From Photobacterium iliopiscarium (lineage in GTDB: Bacteria; Pseudomonadota; Gammaproteobacteria; Enterobacterales; Vibrionaceae), in the NCBI RefSeq assembly GCF_003026395.1, contig NZ_PYOO01000007.1, positions 62,001 to 126,000 on the forward strand: a stretch of 64,000 bases of DNA. The letters are read 5' to 3'. Positions 39,781-50,144 of this stretch are shown piece after piece. The notes beneath the pieces were generated by a model. It did no database searches. It was not told the origin of the DNA and saw only the letters and a list, made by a program, of their open reading frames with translations. Position numbers and translations under genes: made by a program. Numbering within the stretch: position 1 is the stretch's first letter; each line of letters opens with the position of its first letter.

Positions 39781-42700
39781 ATGAAAAAAACGCTAGTAAT
39801 GAGTTTACTGTTTACTGTTTTTTTACTGATTGTAACGGTCATTAGCGGCACAATGTATAACCATCAAAATAATGACCAAACAGTCAATAAAATAAAAAAA
39901 ATACAACGTCAACAACAGCATCAACAACACCAACTTATTGCACGACAAATTAACAATACTGTCTCTTCTTTTAATCAACTCACCACTTACTTAAAACAAC
40001 AATCATGGCAACAAACACTGACCACAGCAGAACGTGATGATTTCATTCAATTCACCAAAAAAATACTCACCAATAACGTAATATTAAAGAGTATTAGCCT
40101 TATTGATTATAAAAACAGTTATCGCTTAAAAATACACACTACAACTAACAAAAGAACAACAATAATAAGTAATCAACCGATCACTTCAGCGGCTGAATTG
40201 ATTGATATTGATCATGCTTTTTCACTACCATCAAATAAAACCTATATTAGTCCATCAACTCAACCTATTAATAATATTGCTTATTATCAACATATTAATA
40301 TAAATGGTCACCAATGGGTTATAAAAATAGACCAACAAAATCTCTCTCATATATTTACAACATCAACAACAGATCATTCATTACCTCAACAATTTTGGCT
40401 TATCAACAATCAAGGGCAAACATTAATAAATATTAATGACAATAATTACCCATCCACTAGTAATGAAAAAAACATTAAAACAGAAGATTACTTATTATGG
40501 CAACAAATACAAAATCACAACCACCAACAAATAACAAAAAATAACCTTATTTATACTTATTCACCCCTATTTATCCCTATTTCATTAAAAGAAAAACTAG
40601 ATTTGAAATATGGAAACTTATCACCTTGGGTTCTTGTTTCAAAAATAAAAATAATACATAAAAGCTCTGTTTTTGGATATTTACAACAACCATTAAATAG
40701 TCACATTACTATATTTTTGTTTTTTATCACGATTAGTTTAATTCTCATATCAACAATTAATCATATCAGAAAACAAAAAAATGAAATAAAAAGAATTAAC
40801 CATATCAGAAATATTGACAATCGTCGGTATCATTCTCTTTTTGAAAATACAGATTCAGGTATTGTAATCATTAACAAACAACGAGAAATAATCACAATAA
40901 ATTCTGCCGCGCTCACTATTTTAGATTTAAACAGTAATGTTATTAATGAAGATTTAATTTCACACATATCATCAGTAGAAACGAAAACAGATATAAACGA
41001 ACTCTTAAAAAACACTGATAATATGGCATACAATAATCAGGAAAAAACACAAACAAAGATAAATAACACTCAGTTTAAACATATAGAAATCATCGCCACA
41101 AAAATAAACAACAATGGCAATGATAACATCATGTTACATATAATAGATGTAACATCATGGATTAAAAGAGAACAACAACTTAAAGGATTATCACGTGCAG
41201 TAGAACAAAGTGAAGAAGCCGTTATTATTACTGATAAATTTGGGTTTATTGAATATGTGAATAGTTCATATGAAAAAAGCACAGGAGATGATAATCAAAA
41301 CATCATTGGTTTAAACAGTAAAACCATATTTAAACGGTATACTAATGACAAAAGGAAAATAGATGATATTCAATCAAAACTTAATCAAGGAAAGACTATT
41401 CAACGTATTATCTCTCAAAAAAATGATGATGACAGTATTCAATACCTTGATAATACCATTTCTCCTATTCGTGATGATAATGGAAAAATAAGTAATTATA
41501 TATCAACCAGCAAAGATATTACTGATCGAATAAATTACGAACATCGTTTACATAATCTAGCGCATTATGACCCATTAACATCACTTCCAAATCGAAATAT
41601 GTTTATTAATGAAATAAATGACGCCCTACGTAATTCAAATATAAATCAATCGAAAATAGCAGTATTAGTCATTGAAATTGATCTATTTAAAAAATTACAT
41701 AATTCTTTAGGAAATGAAAAAATAGAAAAAATCCTTCTTATTATATCAAAACGTATTCGATCTAATTTAAGGGAAGTAAATGTTTTATCTCGATTAAATA
41801 ACAATCAATTCGGTATTATTATACAATCTTATTTACAAAAGAAAAATATCTCTCATCTTGCAACAAGATTGCTTAACAATATCCACGCCCCAATTAGTTA
41901 TGATAGTAAGCTTATTTCAGTCTCAGCCAGTATTGGAATTTCAGTACAACCCGAGACAGATATCACCGCTGAAAAAATAATTAAAGATGCGAATATCGCT
42001 CTTAGCTATTCTAAAGATAAAGCTAAAAATCAATATTGTTATTTTTATCCTGAAATGGAAAAAGAAATAACGTATAAATTAGAGTTAGAATCAGAATTAC
42101 GAAAATCGATAAATACTGATCGTTACGAGTTTTACTATCAACCAAAAGTCTTAGCTCATTCACATATACTCACTGGCGTTGAAGCACTACTCCGTTGGCG
42201 TGATAAGCATGGCCACTATCAAGCCCCCGTTGATATTATTCCGTTACTAGAGTCATCGGGGTTAATTATTGAAGCCGGTATATTCCTCATTGAAAAAGCC
42301 TGTTACCAACTTAAACAATGGCAACAACACGGGCTATTTATCAGTATGGCTATTAATATCTCAGCACAACAATTGCTGGAATCAAATTTAACCGCTATTG
42401 TAAAGCAAGCCATCAAAAAAGCTGATTGTGACCCTTCATACCTAGAACTGGAGATCACAGAGAGTGTGTTAATGACAGATATTGAATTGGCTTATCAAAA
42501 ATTAATCGAACTCAAAACGCTTGGGATTAAAATTGCTATCGATGATTTTGGTACCGGGTATTCTTCACTCGCTTATCTCAGTCGCTTCCCTATCAATATT
42601 CTTAAAATAGACCGTGAATTCGTTAAAGCACTACCGTCCAATAAAGACAGTATAACTATCATTGAGGCTATTATTGACCTTGCTCACAACCTTGGCTTAA

Positions 42701-42864
42701 CTGTCGTTGCCGAGGGTGTTGAAAATATTGAACAAGTCACTGCTCTTGAAACACTTGGCGTTGAAGAATTTCAAGGATTCTATTTCAATAAGCCCCTTAC
42801 TCGTGATCATTTTAATCGCCAATATTTACATCAAAAACAACAAATCTCAGAGAACATTATATAA
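39781..42864 (+). CDS. Membrane-bound PAS-GGDEF(degenerate)-EAL protein, probable c-di-GMP phosphodiesterase
   Basis: A 1027-residue signalling protein. One N-terminal helix (about 5-22) and one near 315-335 frame a periplasmic sensor region rich in Gln and Asn. Cytoplasmic PAS-like domains follow (about 350-460 and 470-590), then a GGDEF domain (600-755) and an EAL domain (775-1015). The GGDEF motif is replaced by NNNQF at 673-677, so cyclase activity is unlikely. The EAL domain looks intact: E801-A-L, ELEITESVL, IAIDDFGTGYSSLAYL, ILKIDREFV and VVAEGVEN. I infer a phosphodiesterase controlled by the sensor. The first two-thirds of the gene is unusually A/T rich with many Asn and Lys codons compared with neighbours. 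Confidence 0.88.
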   Translation: MKKTLVMSLLFTVFLLIVTVISGTMYNHQNNDQTVNKIKKIQRQQQHQQHQLIARQINNTVSSFNQLTTYLKQQSWQQTLTTAERDDFIQFTKKILTNNVILKSISLIDYKNSYRLKIHTTTNKRTTIISNQPITSAAELIDIDHAFSLPSNKTYISPSTQPINNIAYYQHININGHQWVIKIDQQNLSHIFTTSTTDHSLPQQFWLINNQGQTLININDNNYPSTSNEKNIKTEDYLLWQQIQNHNHQQITKNNLIYTYSPLFIPISLKEKLDLKYGNLSPWVLVSKIKIIHKSSVFGYLQQPLNSHITIFLFFITISLILISTINHIRKQKNEIKRINHIRNIDNRRYHSLFENTDSGIVIINKQREIITINSAALTILDLNSNVINEDLISHISSVETKTDINELLKNTDNMAYNNQEKTQTKINNTQFKHIEIIATKINNNGNDNIMLHIIDVTSWIKREQQLKGLSRAVEQSEEAVIITDKFGFIEYVNSSYEKSTGDDNQNIIGLNSKTIFKRYTNDKRKIDDIQSKLNQGKTIQRIISQKNDDDSIQYLDNTISPIRDDNGKISNYISTSKDITDRINYEHRLHNLAHYDPLTSLPNRNMFINEINDALRNSNINQSKIAVLVIEIDLFKKLHNSLGNEKIEKILLIISKRIRSNLREVNVLSRLNNNQFGIIIQSYLQKKNISHLATRLLNNIHAPISYDSKLISVSASIGISVQPETDITAEKIIKDANIALSYSKDKAKNQYCYFYPEMEKEITYKLELESELRKSINTDRYEFYYQPKVLAHSHILTGVEALLRWRDKHGHYQAPVDIIPLLESSGLIIEAGIFLIEKACYQLKQWQQHGLFISMAINISAQQLLESNLTAIVKQAIKKADCDPSYLELEITESVLMTDIELAYQKLIELKTLGIKIAIDDFGTGYSSLAYLSRFPINILKIDREFVKALPSNKDSITIIEAIIDLAHNLGLTVVAEGVENIEQVTALETLGVEEFQGFYFNKPLTRDHFNRQYLHQKQQISENII

Positions 42865-42966
42865 GAGGTTCTCTTATTCAACGTTGTAGCTTATCATTAA
42901 AGACATATGCCATTTTATTGTTAATCATAAGTGGATTCTTTTTTGATTACTTAGTAGGACGTCACA

Positions 42967-43308
42967 ATGAGTTTTAGTGATCACTTAGATAACTTTATTA
43001 AACAACGGGAACAATTTGGTCAGCAACCAAATAGAATGCAAAAGCGCAATTCTTATATTGTGGTTGATGCAACCGATCAGAGCAAAGCACGTGAAGCTAT
43101 GGCAAAAGAGCAAGAACACGCCACATTACGTGCAGAGCAAGAAACGAAACAATATCATCAGCGTATTCGTGGCCGCTGTGTACTCCCTAGCGAGGCTCAA
43201 GCTCAACAAGAGCGTCAAAGTGATACTCGCCCAGCAGACCCAGATCGTATCGCTTACATTCAACAACTGAAAAAAGATCTAAAGTTAAAAAAATACCACT
43301 CTGAGTAA
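42967..43308 (+). CDS. Conserved-looking hypothetical protein, highly charged
   Basis: A 113-residue soluble protein that I do not recognise. It opens MSFSDHLDNFIKQREQFG, has a central stretch of Glu, Gln, Lys and Arg (predicted helical, possible coiled coil, about residues 38-68) and a C-terminal RIAYIQQLKKDLKLKK. No signal peptide or membrane segment is seen. Codon use is normal and a ribosome site (TAGGA) precedes the ATG, so I believe it is a real gene. It follows the EAL gene by about 100 bases, with no shared function visible. Confidence 0.6.
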   Translation: MSFSDHLDNFIKQREQFGQQPNRMQKRNSYIVVDATDQSKAREAMAKEQEHATLRAEQETKQYHQRIRGRCVLPSEAQAQQERQSDTRPADPDRIAYIQQLKKDLKLKKYHSE

Positions 43309-44155
43309 CTTTCGACGAGAAACTCACTAAAACATACGACTTTAATACCTCCGTTCATTTCAACTTAGTGGTAGCGATACTTTATTATCGTTACCATTAA
43401 TATTCTACATTTCCATCCCACAAGACTTGTTTGTATCCACTCTCGCCATAAGAGCGCTATACAATAAAAATAATGTAGCAATATTATTCTCATAATATGA
43501 GATACAACGTTATAAGCAACAGGCTATGTTTTTGATAATTTATTTAGCTCATCATTAATAAATCAAAAAAATATTCATTAATAAGAAAGCAAATAGTCAT
43601 ATTTAACGCTCTATAAAGACAAAAACAGCCTCTATTTACTATTTTGAACAACGTTTCATAAGTTTTTTTTTCATTTTTATACTTTTTTTTCAAAGGACAA
43701 ATTATAGCACTTTATCCAATTACCAATGTTTCTCAAATTATGAGAATTAAGGCTTTTTTTTTAATTACATTACCAACAACTAAATTTTCAATTTAACCTT
43801 TGTATTACAGCCTTTAAATAAAAAGAATGCTGTACCCTATACTTAAAAAGCTCGCATAATAAAATATAACGCTTTGATTCTGAAAAATTAACCCTGCAAA
43901 AAAAACCAAAAAACGCACCGTTAATGACCTTAAGATCATCAATAAATAACAAAACACAGTTAACACTAACAATTAACAATAAAACGCATAAATTTAACAA
44001 TTAATCATATAAAAAAACGACTCTGCAATAATATTTAAATAGTTAAGACCTTAAAATACGCAACACCTAGCACAAGTCTAAAACAATAGCAATATGGTAA
44101 GAATGTCTTTTTGGAGTTAAAATTAGCGTCAAAGAAGTAAAAAAGAAGATTCTAA
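43309..44155. other. Long A/T-rich intergenic region upstream of gltS
   Basis: About 850 bases with no gene I can support. One hairpin (TGGTAGCGATA / TATCGTTACCA, with one G-T pair) lies at about 43367-43398 and may end the upstream transcript, but no T-run follows. The middle (43620-43760) is full of T tracts. A minus-strand frame of 70 codons at 43788-44000 looks spurious. The right end should contain the gltS promoter; a small RNA cannot be excluded. Confidence 0.5.
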
Positions 44156-45382
44156 ATGACAACAGCTATTCATGTTAATGAGCTCGAATCATTGCTTATT
44201 GCAATAATCGTGCTTTTTCTTGGCTACTTTATTAATACTAAGGTCAAGATTTTAAGACAATATAATATTCCTGAGCCGATTGTCGGTGGACTTGTCATTG
44301 CCTTTATTATTACATTTTTCCATTTTCAAGGTTTTGACATTAGCTTCAAACTAACGATGCAAGACACATTAATGCAAATGTTCTTTGCAACCGTTGGTCT
44401 TGCCGCTAGCTATAAATTACTAATGAAAGGCGGTTCACGTGTATTCCTATTTTTAGGAATCGCAACAGTATTTATCATTATCCAAGATGCTGTTGGCGTA
44501 GGTATGAGTAAGGCTTTGGGTTTAGATCCGTTACTTGGCCTTATCGTTGGCTCAATTACACTTTCAGGCGGCCACGGTACTGGTGCTGCTTGGTCTCAAA
44601 CTTTTGCCACCGATTATGGTTTAAACACACTTGAACTATCAATGGCTGCAGCAACATTTGGTTTGATCATGGGTGGTATCATCGGTGGTCCAATTGCACA
44701 ACGATTGATCAATAAGCATAAGCTAAAATCTGATTTTGGTGAAAGTGGTAACCATCACATTGAACACCCTGATCTGATCACTTATAGCGATCGTGAAGAA
44801 GACCGTATTACCTCTAAAAACACCATTGAAGTATTATTTATTTTATTAGCTTGTGTTGCTGGCGCTTCACATTTTAAAGATTTTATTGATGGTCTTGGTA
44901 TCAGTGCGTTACGTATTCCTGAATTCGTTTATGCACTCTTTATTGGTGTCTTTATTACCAATATTTGTGAGGGTACGAAGTGCTATAAAATCAACAAAGA
45001 AACAGTCGATGCCCTTGGTACCATATCCTTGTCATTATTCTTAGCGATGGCATTGATGAGCTTGCATTTATGGGAGCTTATGGATCTGGCAATGCCGATG
45101 TTGATTATCCTTGCCGTGCAAACCTTGGTGCTGGGATTGTTTACCTATTTCGTTACTTTCCGTGTTATGGGTAGTAATTATGACGCAGCAATCATCGCCG
45201 GTGGTCACTGTGGTTTTGGCATGGGTGCGACACCTACTGCGGTAATGAACATGGGATCATTAGTTTCTCGAAATGGTCCATCACCACAAGCCTTTATGGT
45301 TGTGCCGATTGTTGGTGCTTTCTTTATCGATATCACTAACCTTATTGTTCTTCAAGGGTACATTAGTTTTCTTGGCCACTAA
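44156..45382 (+). CDS. gltS: Sodium/glutamate symporter GltS
   Basis: A 408-residue membrane transporter of the ESS family (E. coli GltS, 401 residues). Two homologous halves are visible, each with a glycine- and serine-rich re-entrant loop: GSITLSGGHGTGAAWSQTF in the first and GGHCGFGMGATPTAVMNMG in the second. The N-terminus ESLLIAIIVLFLGYFINTK and the YNIPEPIVGGL stretch are typical. It imports glutamate with sodium. It is a single-gene transcript ending at the hairpin at 45403. Confidence 0.95.
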   Translation: MTTAIHVNELESLLIAIIVLFLGYFINTKVKILRQYNIPEPIVGGLVIAFIITFFHFQGFDISFKLTMQDTLMQMFFATVGLAASYKLLMKGGSRVFLFLGIATVFIIIQDAVGVGMSKALGLDPLLGLIVGSITLSGGHGTGAAWSQTFATDYGLNTLELSMAAATFGLIMGGIIGGPIAQRLINKHKLKSDFGESGNHHIEHPDLITYSDREEDRITSKNTIEVLFILLACVAGASHFKDFIDGLGISALRIPEFVYALFIGVFITNICEGTKCYKINKETVDALGTISLSLFLAMALMSLHLWELMDLAMPMLIILAVQTLVLGLFTYFVTFRVMGSNYDAAIIAGGHCGFGMGATPTAVMNMGSLVSRNGPSPQAFMVVPIVGAFFIDITNLIVLQGYISFLGH

Positions 45383-45723
45383 ATAGCATTAATTATCATA
45401 AAGAAAAAGAGAAGATATTGTATATCTTCTCTTTTTCATTTTTAGCTGATAAATAACCACTTACATTACAGAATAATAACAATTTTACTTTATTCTGAAG
45501 ATCTTTACTTTCCTTCAAATACCCTCCTCGCAACGCTTAGCAATTACAGACTTATTGGTCTAATCTCTCAAAACTATTATCTCAAACTCTTTATTTCCAA
45601 CAAAACTAGACCTTTATCTATATTTTTCTATACTTAGAGTTGTTAACTTATTGTTGGAAAATATAAGTATTACGCTATTTACAACATATTGCTTTAACTA
45701 TTGACTAAACAAGGAAGATACTC
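45383..45723. other. Intergenic region with gltS terminator and aap promoter region
   Basis: About 340 bases. The left end holds the gltS terminator; the rest is A/T-rich leader of aapJ with no ORF. A good ribosome site (GGAAGA) stands before aapJ. No operator or riboswitch was recognised. Confidence 0.5.
45403..45437 (+). terminator. Terminator of gltS
   Basis: Perfect 16-bp stem (GAAAAAGAGAAGATAT and its complement) with a 3-nt loop, followed by ATTTTT. Confidence 0.85.
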
Positions 45724-46755
45724 ATGGCTAAAAAAATAACAGGTGTATTAGCTATACTTGCTGCATCTGCCACGCTATTTACCATTAATGTCAATGCTGC
45801 TGACAGCACTCTTGATAAAGTTAAAAAGCAAGGTTACGTCCAATGTGGTGTTAGTGCGGGCTTACCCGGATTTTCAAATCCCAACGCAAAAGGTCAATGG
45901 GAAGGTCTTGATGTTGAATTCTGTCAAGCGGTTGCTGCTGCCACATTAAGTGATAAAACCAAGGTTAAATATATACCGTTAACCGCTAAAGAACGTTTTA
46001 CTGCTCTGCAATCTGGTGAAATTGATATTTTATCGCGTAATACAACATGGACACTGCACCGTGACACCTCCCTTGGCCTTAACTTTACTGGTGTGAGCTA
46101 TTATGACGGTCAAGGCTTCATGGTCAAAAAGGACATGGGTATAAAAAGTGCGAAAGAACTTGATGGTGCCGCGGTTTGTGTGCAATCAGGTACCACTACC
46201 GAGCTTAATTTAGCTGATTACTTCCGTGTCAATGGCATGAAATATAAACCTGTTGTTTTTGACACCGCCCCTCAAACATCAAAAGGTTTTGACTCTGGAC
46301 GTTGTGATGTATTAACTACCGACCAATCTGGTTTATATGCTCTGCGCTTAAATCTTAAAGATCCAACCTCCGCCATCATTCTACCGGAAATCATTTCAAA
46401 AGAGCCCCTTGGCCCTGTTGTTCGTCAAGGTGATGACCAATGGTTCAATATTGTACGTTGGACATTATTTACTATGATTAACGCTGAAGAATTCAATGTG
46501 ACTTCTGCCAATGTTGACCAACTTAAAAAAGACTCAAAAGATCCTAATATCCGTCGCTTAATTGGCCTTGATGGTCCTAAAGGTAAAGGACTAGGATTAA
46601 ATGATGATTGGGGTTTCCAGATAATTAAACAAGTCGGTAACTATGGTGAAAGCTTCCACCGTACCGTGGGTTTAGGCTCCCCACTTAAAATTGAACGAGG
46701 ATTAAACGCCTTGTGGACCAATGGTGGTATTCAATACGCGCCACCGATTCGTTAA
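45724..46755 (+). CDS. aapJ: General L-amino-acid ABC transporter binding protein AapJ
   Basis: A 343-residue periplasmic binding protein. The signal peptide ends near VNA-ADS. The family opening TLDKVKKQGYVQCGVSAGLPGFSNPN and the blocks GLDVEFCQAVAAA, RFTALQSGEIDILSRNTTWTLHRD and GKGLGLNDDWGFQIIKQVGNYGE are characteristic of AapJ/BztA of the HAAT subfamily, which take up a broad range of L-amino acids. It is the first gene of aapJQMP. Confidence 0.94.
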   Translation: MAKKITGVLAILAASATLFTINVNAADSTLDKVKKQGYVQCGVSAGLPGFSNPNAKGQWEGLDVEFCQAVAAATLSDKTKVKYIPLTAKERFTALQSGEIDILSRNTTWTLHRDTSLGLNFTGVSYYDGQGFMVKKDMGIKSAKELDGAAVCVQSGTTTELNLADYFRVNGMKYKPVVFDTAPQTSKGFDSGRCDVLTTDQSGLYALRLNLKDPTSAIILPEIISKEPLGPVVRQGDDQWFNIVRWTLFTMINAEEFNVTSANVDQLKKDSKDPNIRRLIGLDGPKGKGLGLNDDWGFQIIKQVGNYGESFHRTVGLGSPLKIERGLNALWTNGGIQYAPPIR

Positions 46756-46778
46756 TAACAACTATTAACAAATACAAA

Positions 46779-46799
46779 AGGGAGCTGTCATAGCTCCCT
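46779..46799 (+). repeat. Intercistronic hairpin between aapJ and aapQ
   Basis: AGGGAGCT / AGCTCCCT, perfect 8-bp stem with a 5-nt loop and no long T-run. As in other binding-protein operons, it probably protects or partly terminates the aapJ message so that AapJ is made in excess. Confidence 0.65.
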
Positions 46800-46830
46800 C
46801 TGTACATCTCAATGGATATGAGGATGTTGT

Positions 46831-48030
46831 ATGGAAGTCCCCTCAAAGACGAATAGATCACAGACAAAATCTCGTCATAAAGACCTGTTTTATAATCCTA
46901 CTTTCCGCGCCGTAATATTTCAAATTGTTGCGGTAGCGGCTCTGGCTTTTTTCTTTTATAGCATCATCAATAATGCATTAACTAACCTTGAAACACGTGG
47001 TATTGCGACTGGTTTTGATTTTCTTAGTCAAGAGGCAGGATTTGGTATTGGTTTAACGCTTATCGATTATGATGAAACCTTCAGTTATGGCCGAACATTT
47101 TTTGTTGGCTTGCTTAATACCGCGTTAATTGCCGTTCTTGGTGTCATTCTCGCGACCGTTTTAGGGTTTATTATTGGGATTGCCCGCTTATCCCCTAATT
47201 GGTTAGTCAGTCGCTTTGCAGCGCTTTATATTGAGATCTTTCGGAATATTCCATTATTACTACAAATATTTTTTTGGTACTTTGCTGTATTGCAGGTTCT
47301 ACCCTCACCAAGACAAAGCCTACAATTTGGCGAGAGTATTTTCCTTAATGTACGTGGGTTATCCGTCCCAAGCCCTATTTTTGAACAAGGCTCTCGCTTT
47401 ATCTTTATCTCACTGCTTATCGCTCTAATCATCGCAATGAGTTATCAGTATTATGCCAAGAGAAAACAACAAAATACGGGCAAACAATCTCCAGTACTTC
47501 TTGTTAATATTGCCATCATTACCTTATTGCCGCTATTGGCATTCTTTATTAGTGGAAAACCGATCAGTATTGATTATCCCACTCTCCAAGGATTTAATTT
47601 CAGTGGCGGTATTACGGTGTTACCTGAACTTGCCGCACTTTTACTGGCACTGAGTATTTATACCGCTGCTTTCATTGCTGAAATTGTACGATCAGGGATT
47701 AATGCGGTTAACCATGGCCAAACAGAAGCGGCTAAAGCATTAGGCTTAACCCGAAATAAAACTCTCCGTTTAATTGTTATCCCACAAGCTATGCGGATAA
47801 TTATTCCGCCCCTTACCAGTCAATATTTAAACCTCACTAAAAACTCCTCGCTGGCAATGGCGATTGGTTATCCTGATTTAGTCTCTGTTTTCGCAGGTAC
47901 AACCCTCAATCAAACAGGACAAGCGATTGAAATCATCGCGATGACAATGGCGGTTTATTTAAGTCTAAGTTTAATTACATCACTGTTGATGAATATCTAT
48001 AACAAAAAAATGGCTCTGGTTGAGAGGTAA
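46831..48030 (+). CDS. aapQ: General L-amino-acid ABC transporter permease AapQ
   Basis: A 399-residue permease of the large HAAT type, longer than His/Gln-type permeases because of an extended N-terminal part and a periplasmic insertion (about residues 140-240). Typical blocks are GLLNTALIAVLGVILATVLGFIIGIARLS, EIFRNIPLLLQIFFWYF and the EAA loop GQTEAAKALGLTRNKTLRLIVIPQA. The start ATG follows GAGGA. It partners AapM. Confidence 0.93.
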   Translation: MEVPSKTNRSQTKSRHKDLFYNPTFRAVIFQIVAVAALAFFFYSIINNALTNLETRGIATGFDFLSQEAGFGIGLTLIDYDETFSYGRTFFVGLLNTALIAVLGVILATVLGFIIGIARLSPNWLVSRFAALYIEIFRNIPLLLQIFFWYFAVLQVLPSPRQSLQFGESIFLNVRGLSVPSPIFEQGSRFIFISLLIALIIAMSYQYYAKRKQQNTGKQSPVLLVNIAIITLLPLLAFFISGKPISIDYPTLQGFNFSGGITVLPELAALLLALSIYTAAFIAEIVRSGINAVNHGQTEAAKALGLTRNKTLRLIVIPQAMRIIIPPLTSQYLNLTKNSSLAMAIGYPDLVSVFAGTTLNQTGQAIEIIAMTMAVYLSLSLITSLLMNIYNKKMALVER

Positions 48031-48032
48031 GC

Positions 48033-49124
48033 ATGAGTAAGCATCAATTTCTTCCTGATTTACCCCCACCAGCAAACACGGTGGGTATTAGTGGATGGTT
48101 ACGCCAACATCTATTTTCTTCTGTCCTCAATACGATTATCACTTTACTTTTAGGCTATTTTGCCATTATTGGTTTATGGGGGATCATTGATTGGGCATTG
48201 ATTAATGCCAATTGGCAAGGCGACTCTCGTGATGCTTGTACACTCACTGGCGCATGTTGGACCTTTATTAAAGTACGGTTTGATCAATTCATGTTTGGCT
48301 TCTACCCCAGTGCTGAATTATGGCGGCCTAAACTGTTTTATGCCACTTTAGCCATTTTTATTACTTTACTGGCTTACGAAAAAACCCCTCATCGAGGTTG
48401 GATTTGGTTATTTTTCGTTAATATCTATCCATTTATGGCAGGCTTTCTTTTATATGGCGGTATTGCAGGCTTACCTATTGTAGAAACGCACTTATGGGGT
48501 GGCTTACTGATCACCTTAGTTATTGCCATTGTTGGCATTGTCGTATCGTTACCCATCGGTATTGTATTAGCGCTTGGGCGACGTTCAGAAATGCCGATCA
48601 TTCGAAGTATTTGTACCGTCTATATTGAAATTTGGCGTGGCGTACCATTAATCACAGTATTGTTTATGGCATCAGTGATGTTGCCATTGTTTTTGAGCTC
48701 AGAATTAGAAACCAACAAACTGATCCGTGCCTTAATCGGGGTGGTACTGTTCAGTGCCGCTTATATGGCAGAAGTCGTTCGAGGTGGATTACAAGCAATA
48801 CCCAAGGGTCAATATGAAGCGGCTGATGCATTAGGATTAAGTTACTGGCGTAAGACATACCTTATTGTGTTACCCCAAGCTTTAAAAATTACTATTCCTT
48901 CAATCGTAAATACCTTTATTGGCTTATTTAAAGACACCAGTCTGGTATTGATTATTGGTATGTTCGACGTTTTAGGCGTTGGACAAGCCGCCACCAGCGA
49001 TCCTCAATGGTTAGGTTTTGCCACTGAAAGCTACGTTTTTGTCGCTTTCGTTTTCTGGATTTTTTGTTTTAGTATGTCGAGATACAGTATCTACCTAGAA
49101 AACAAACTACATACTGGACATTAA
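48033..49124 (+). CDS. aapM: General L-amino-acid ABC transporter permease AapM
   Basis: A 363-residue permease, second membrane subunit of the Aap system. It shows [50 protein letters not shown] and the EAA loop [25 protein letters not shown]. It begins two bases after aapQ, with the ribosome site GAGGT inside the end of aapQ. Confidence 0.93.
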   Translation: MSKHQFLPDLPPPANTVGISGWLRQHLFSSVLNTIITLLLGYFAIIGLWGIIDWALINANWQGDSRDACTLTGACWTFIKVRFDQFMFGFYPSAELWRPKLFYATLAIFITLLAYEKTPHRGWIWLFFVNIYPFMAGFLLYGGIAGLPIVETHLWGGLLITLVIAIVGIVVSLPIGIVLALGRRSEMPIIRSICTVYIEIWRGVPLITVLFMASVMLPLFLSSELETNKLIRALIGVVLFSAAYMAEVVRGGLQAIPKGQYEAADALGLSYWRKTYLIVLPQALKITIPSIVNTFIGLFKDTSLVLIIGMFDVLGVGQAATSDPQWLGFATESYVFVAFVFWIFCFSMSRYSIYLENKLHTGH

Positions 49125-49143
49125 CATTAGCAAGGATTGCATA

Positions 49144-49917
49144 ATGACAAAGACCAATAACACCACCACTAATTCTGATAACACCCCGTGGGTGATCGAA
49201 TTATCCGACGTAAACAAATGGTACGGTCAATTTCACGTTCTTAAAAACATTAATCTACAAGTGCGTAAAGGTGAAAAGATCGTTATCTGTGGCCCTTCTG
49301 GATCAGGTAAATCAACCATGATCCGCTGTATCAATTATTTAGAAGAACATCAACAAGGAAAAATTTCAGTTGCCGGTCAAAACATTACCGGAGATTTGAA
49401 AAATATTGAGCTGATCCGTAAAGAAGTTGGCATGTGTTTTCAGCATTTTAATCTCTTCCCTCATCTAACTGTGCTTGAAAACTGCACCTTAGCCCCTATT
49501 TGGGTTAAGAAAATGTCAAAGAAAGAAGCTAATGCATTGGCTATGCAATATTTAGAACGGGTTAAAATTCCAGATCAAGCCCATAAATACCCCGGTCAAC
49601 TTTCAGGAGGACAACAACAACGCGTCGCTATCGCCCGTTCGTTATGTATGAACCCACAAGTGATGTTATTTGATGAACCGACATCAGCACTCGATCCTGA
49701 AATGGTACGTGAAGTACTTGATGTAATGGTAGAACTGGCTAATGAAGGTATGACAATGTTATGTGTAACACATGAGATGGGATTTGCTCGCCAAGTCGCC
49801 GATCGGGTTATATTTATGGATCAAGGTGAAATCATTGAAGAAAATACCCCTCAAGATTTTTTTGATAACCCTAAATCAGATCGGACTCAACTTTTTTTAC
49901 AACAAATATTGCACTAA
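49144..49917 (+). CDS. aapP: General L-amino-acid ABC transporter ATPase AapP
   Basis: A 257-residue ATPase. Walker [10 protein letters not shown]-loop [13 protein letters not shown], signature LSGGQQQR, Walker [15 protein letters not shown] and switch VTHEMGFAR are intact. It belongs to the polar amino-acid class and completes AapJQMP. The ribosome site AAGGA lies before the ATG. Confidence 0.94.
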   Translation: MTKTNNTTTNSDNTPWVIELSDVNKWYGQFHVLKNINLQVRKGEKIVICGPSGSGKSTMIRCINYLEEHQQGKISVAGQNITGDLKNIELIRKEVGMCFQHFNLFPHLTVLENCTLAPIWVKKMSKKEANALAMQYLERVKIPDQAHKYPGQLSGGQQQRVAIARSLCMNPQVMLFDEPTSALDPEMVREVLDVMVELANEGMTMLCVTHEMGFARQVADRVIFMDQGEIIEENTPQDFFDNPKSDRTQLFLQQILH

Positions 49918-50144
49918 TGGCTGAAACTGCCACCATTAATGTAAGCATTATCGACGTAATACTTAGTTACAACTTAACCATAAATGAAGATTAGTGAACG
50001 AAGTATTTTAATGTTCAAACACTTATAATATGCTTGATGGCAGACAAATCAGTTTAAAGCTTAAGTTTACGCTTGCAATTCATGTTGTTTAGCCTCATAT
50101 ATAGCTTTAATAGAATTAACATAACTACCCTAAGGGGAACACTT

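Noticed and set aside
43788..44000. 70-codon minus-strand ORF upstream of gltS
   Set aside because: Low-complexity hydrophobic frame in A/T-rich DNA with no start signal and no recognisable domain.
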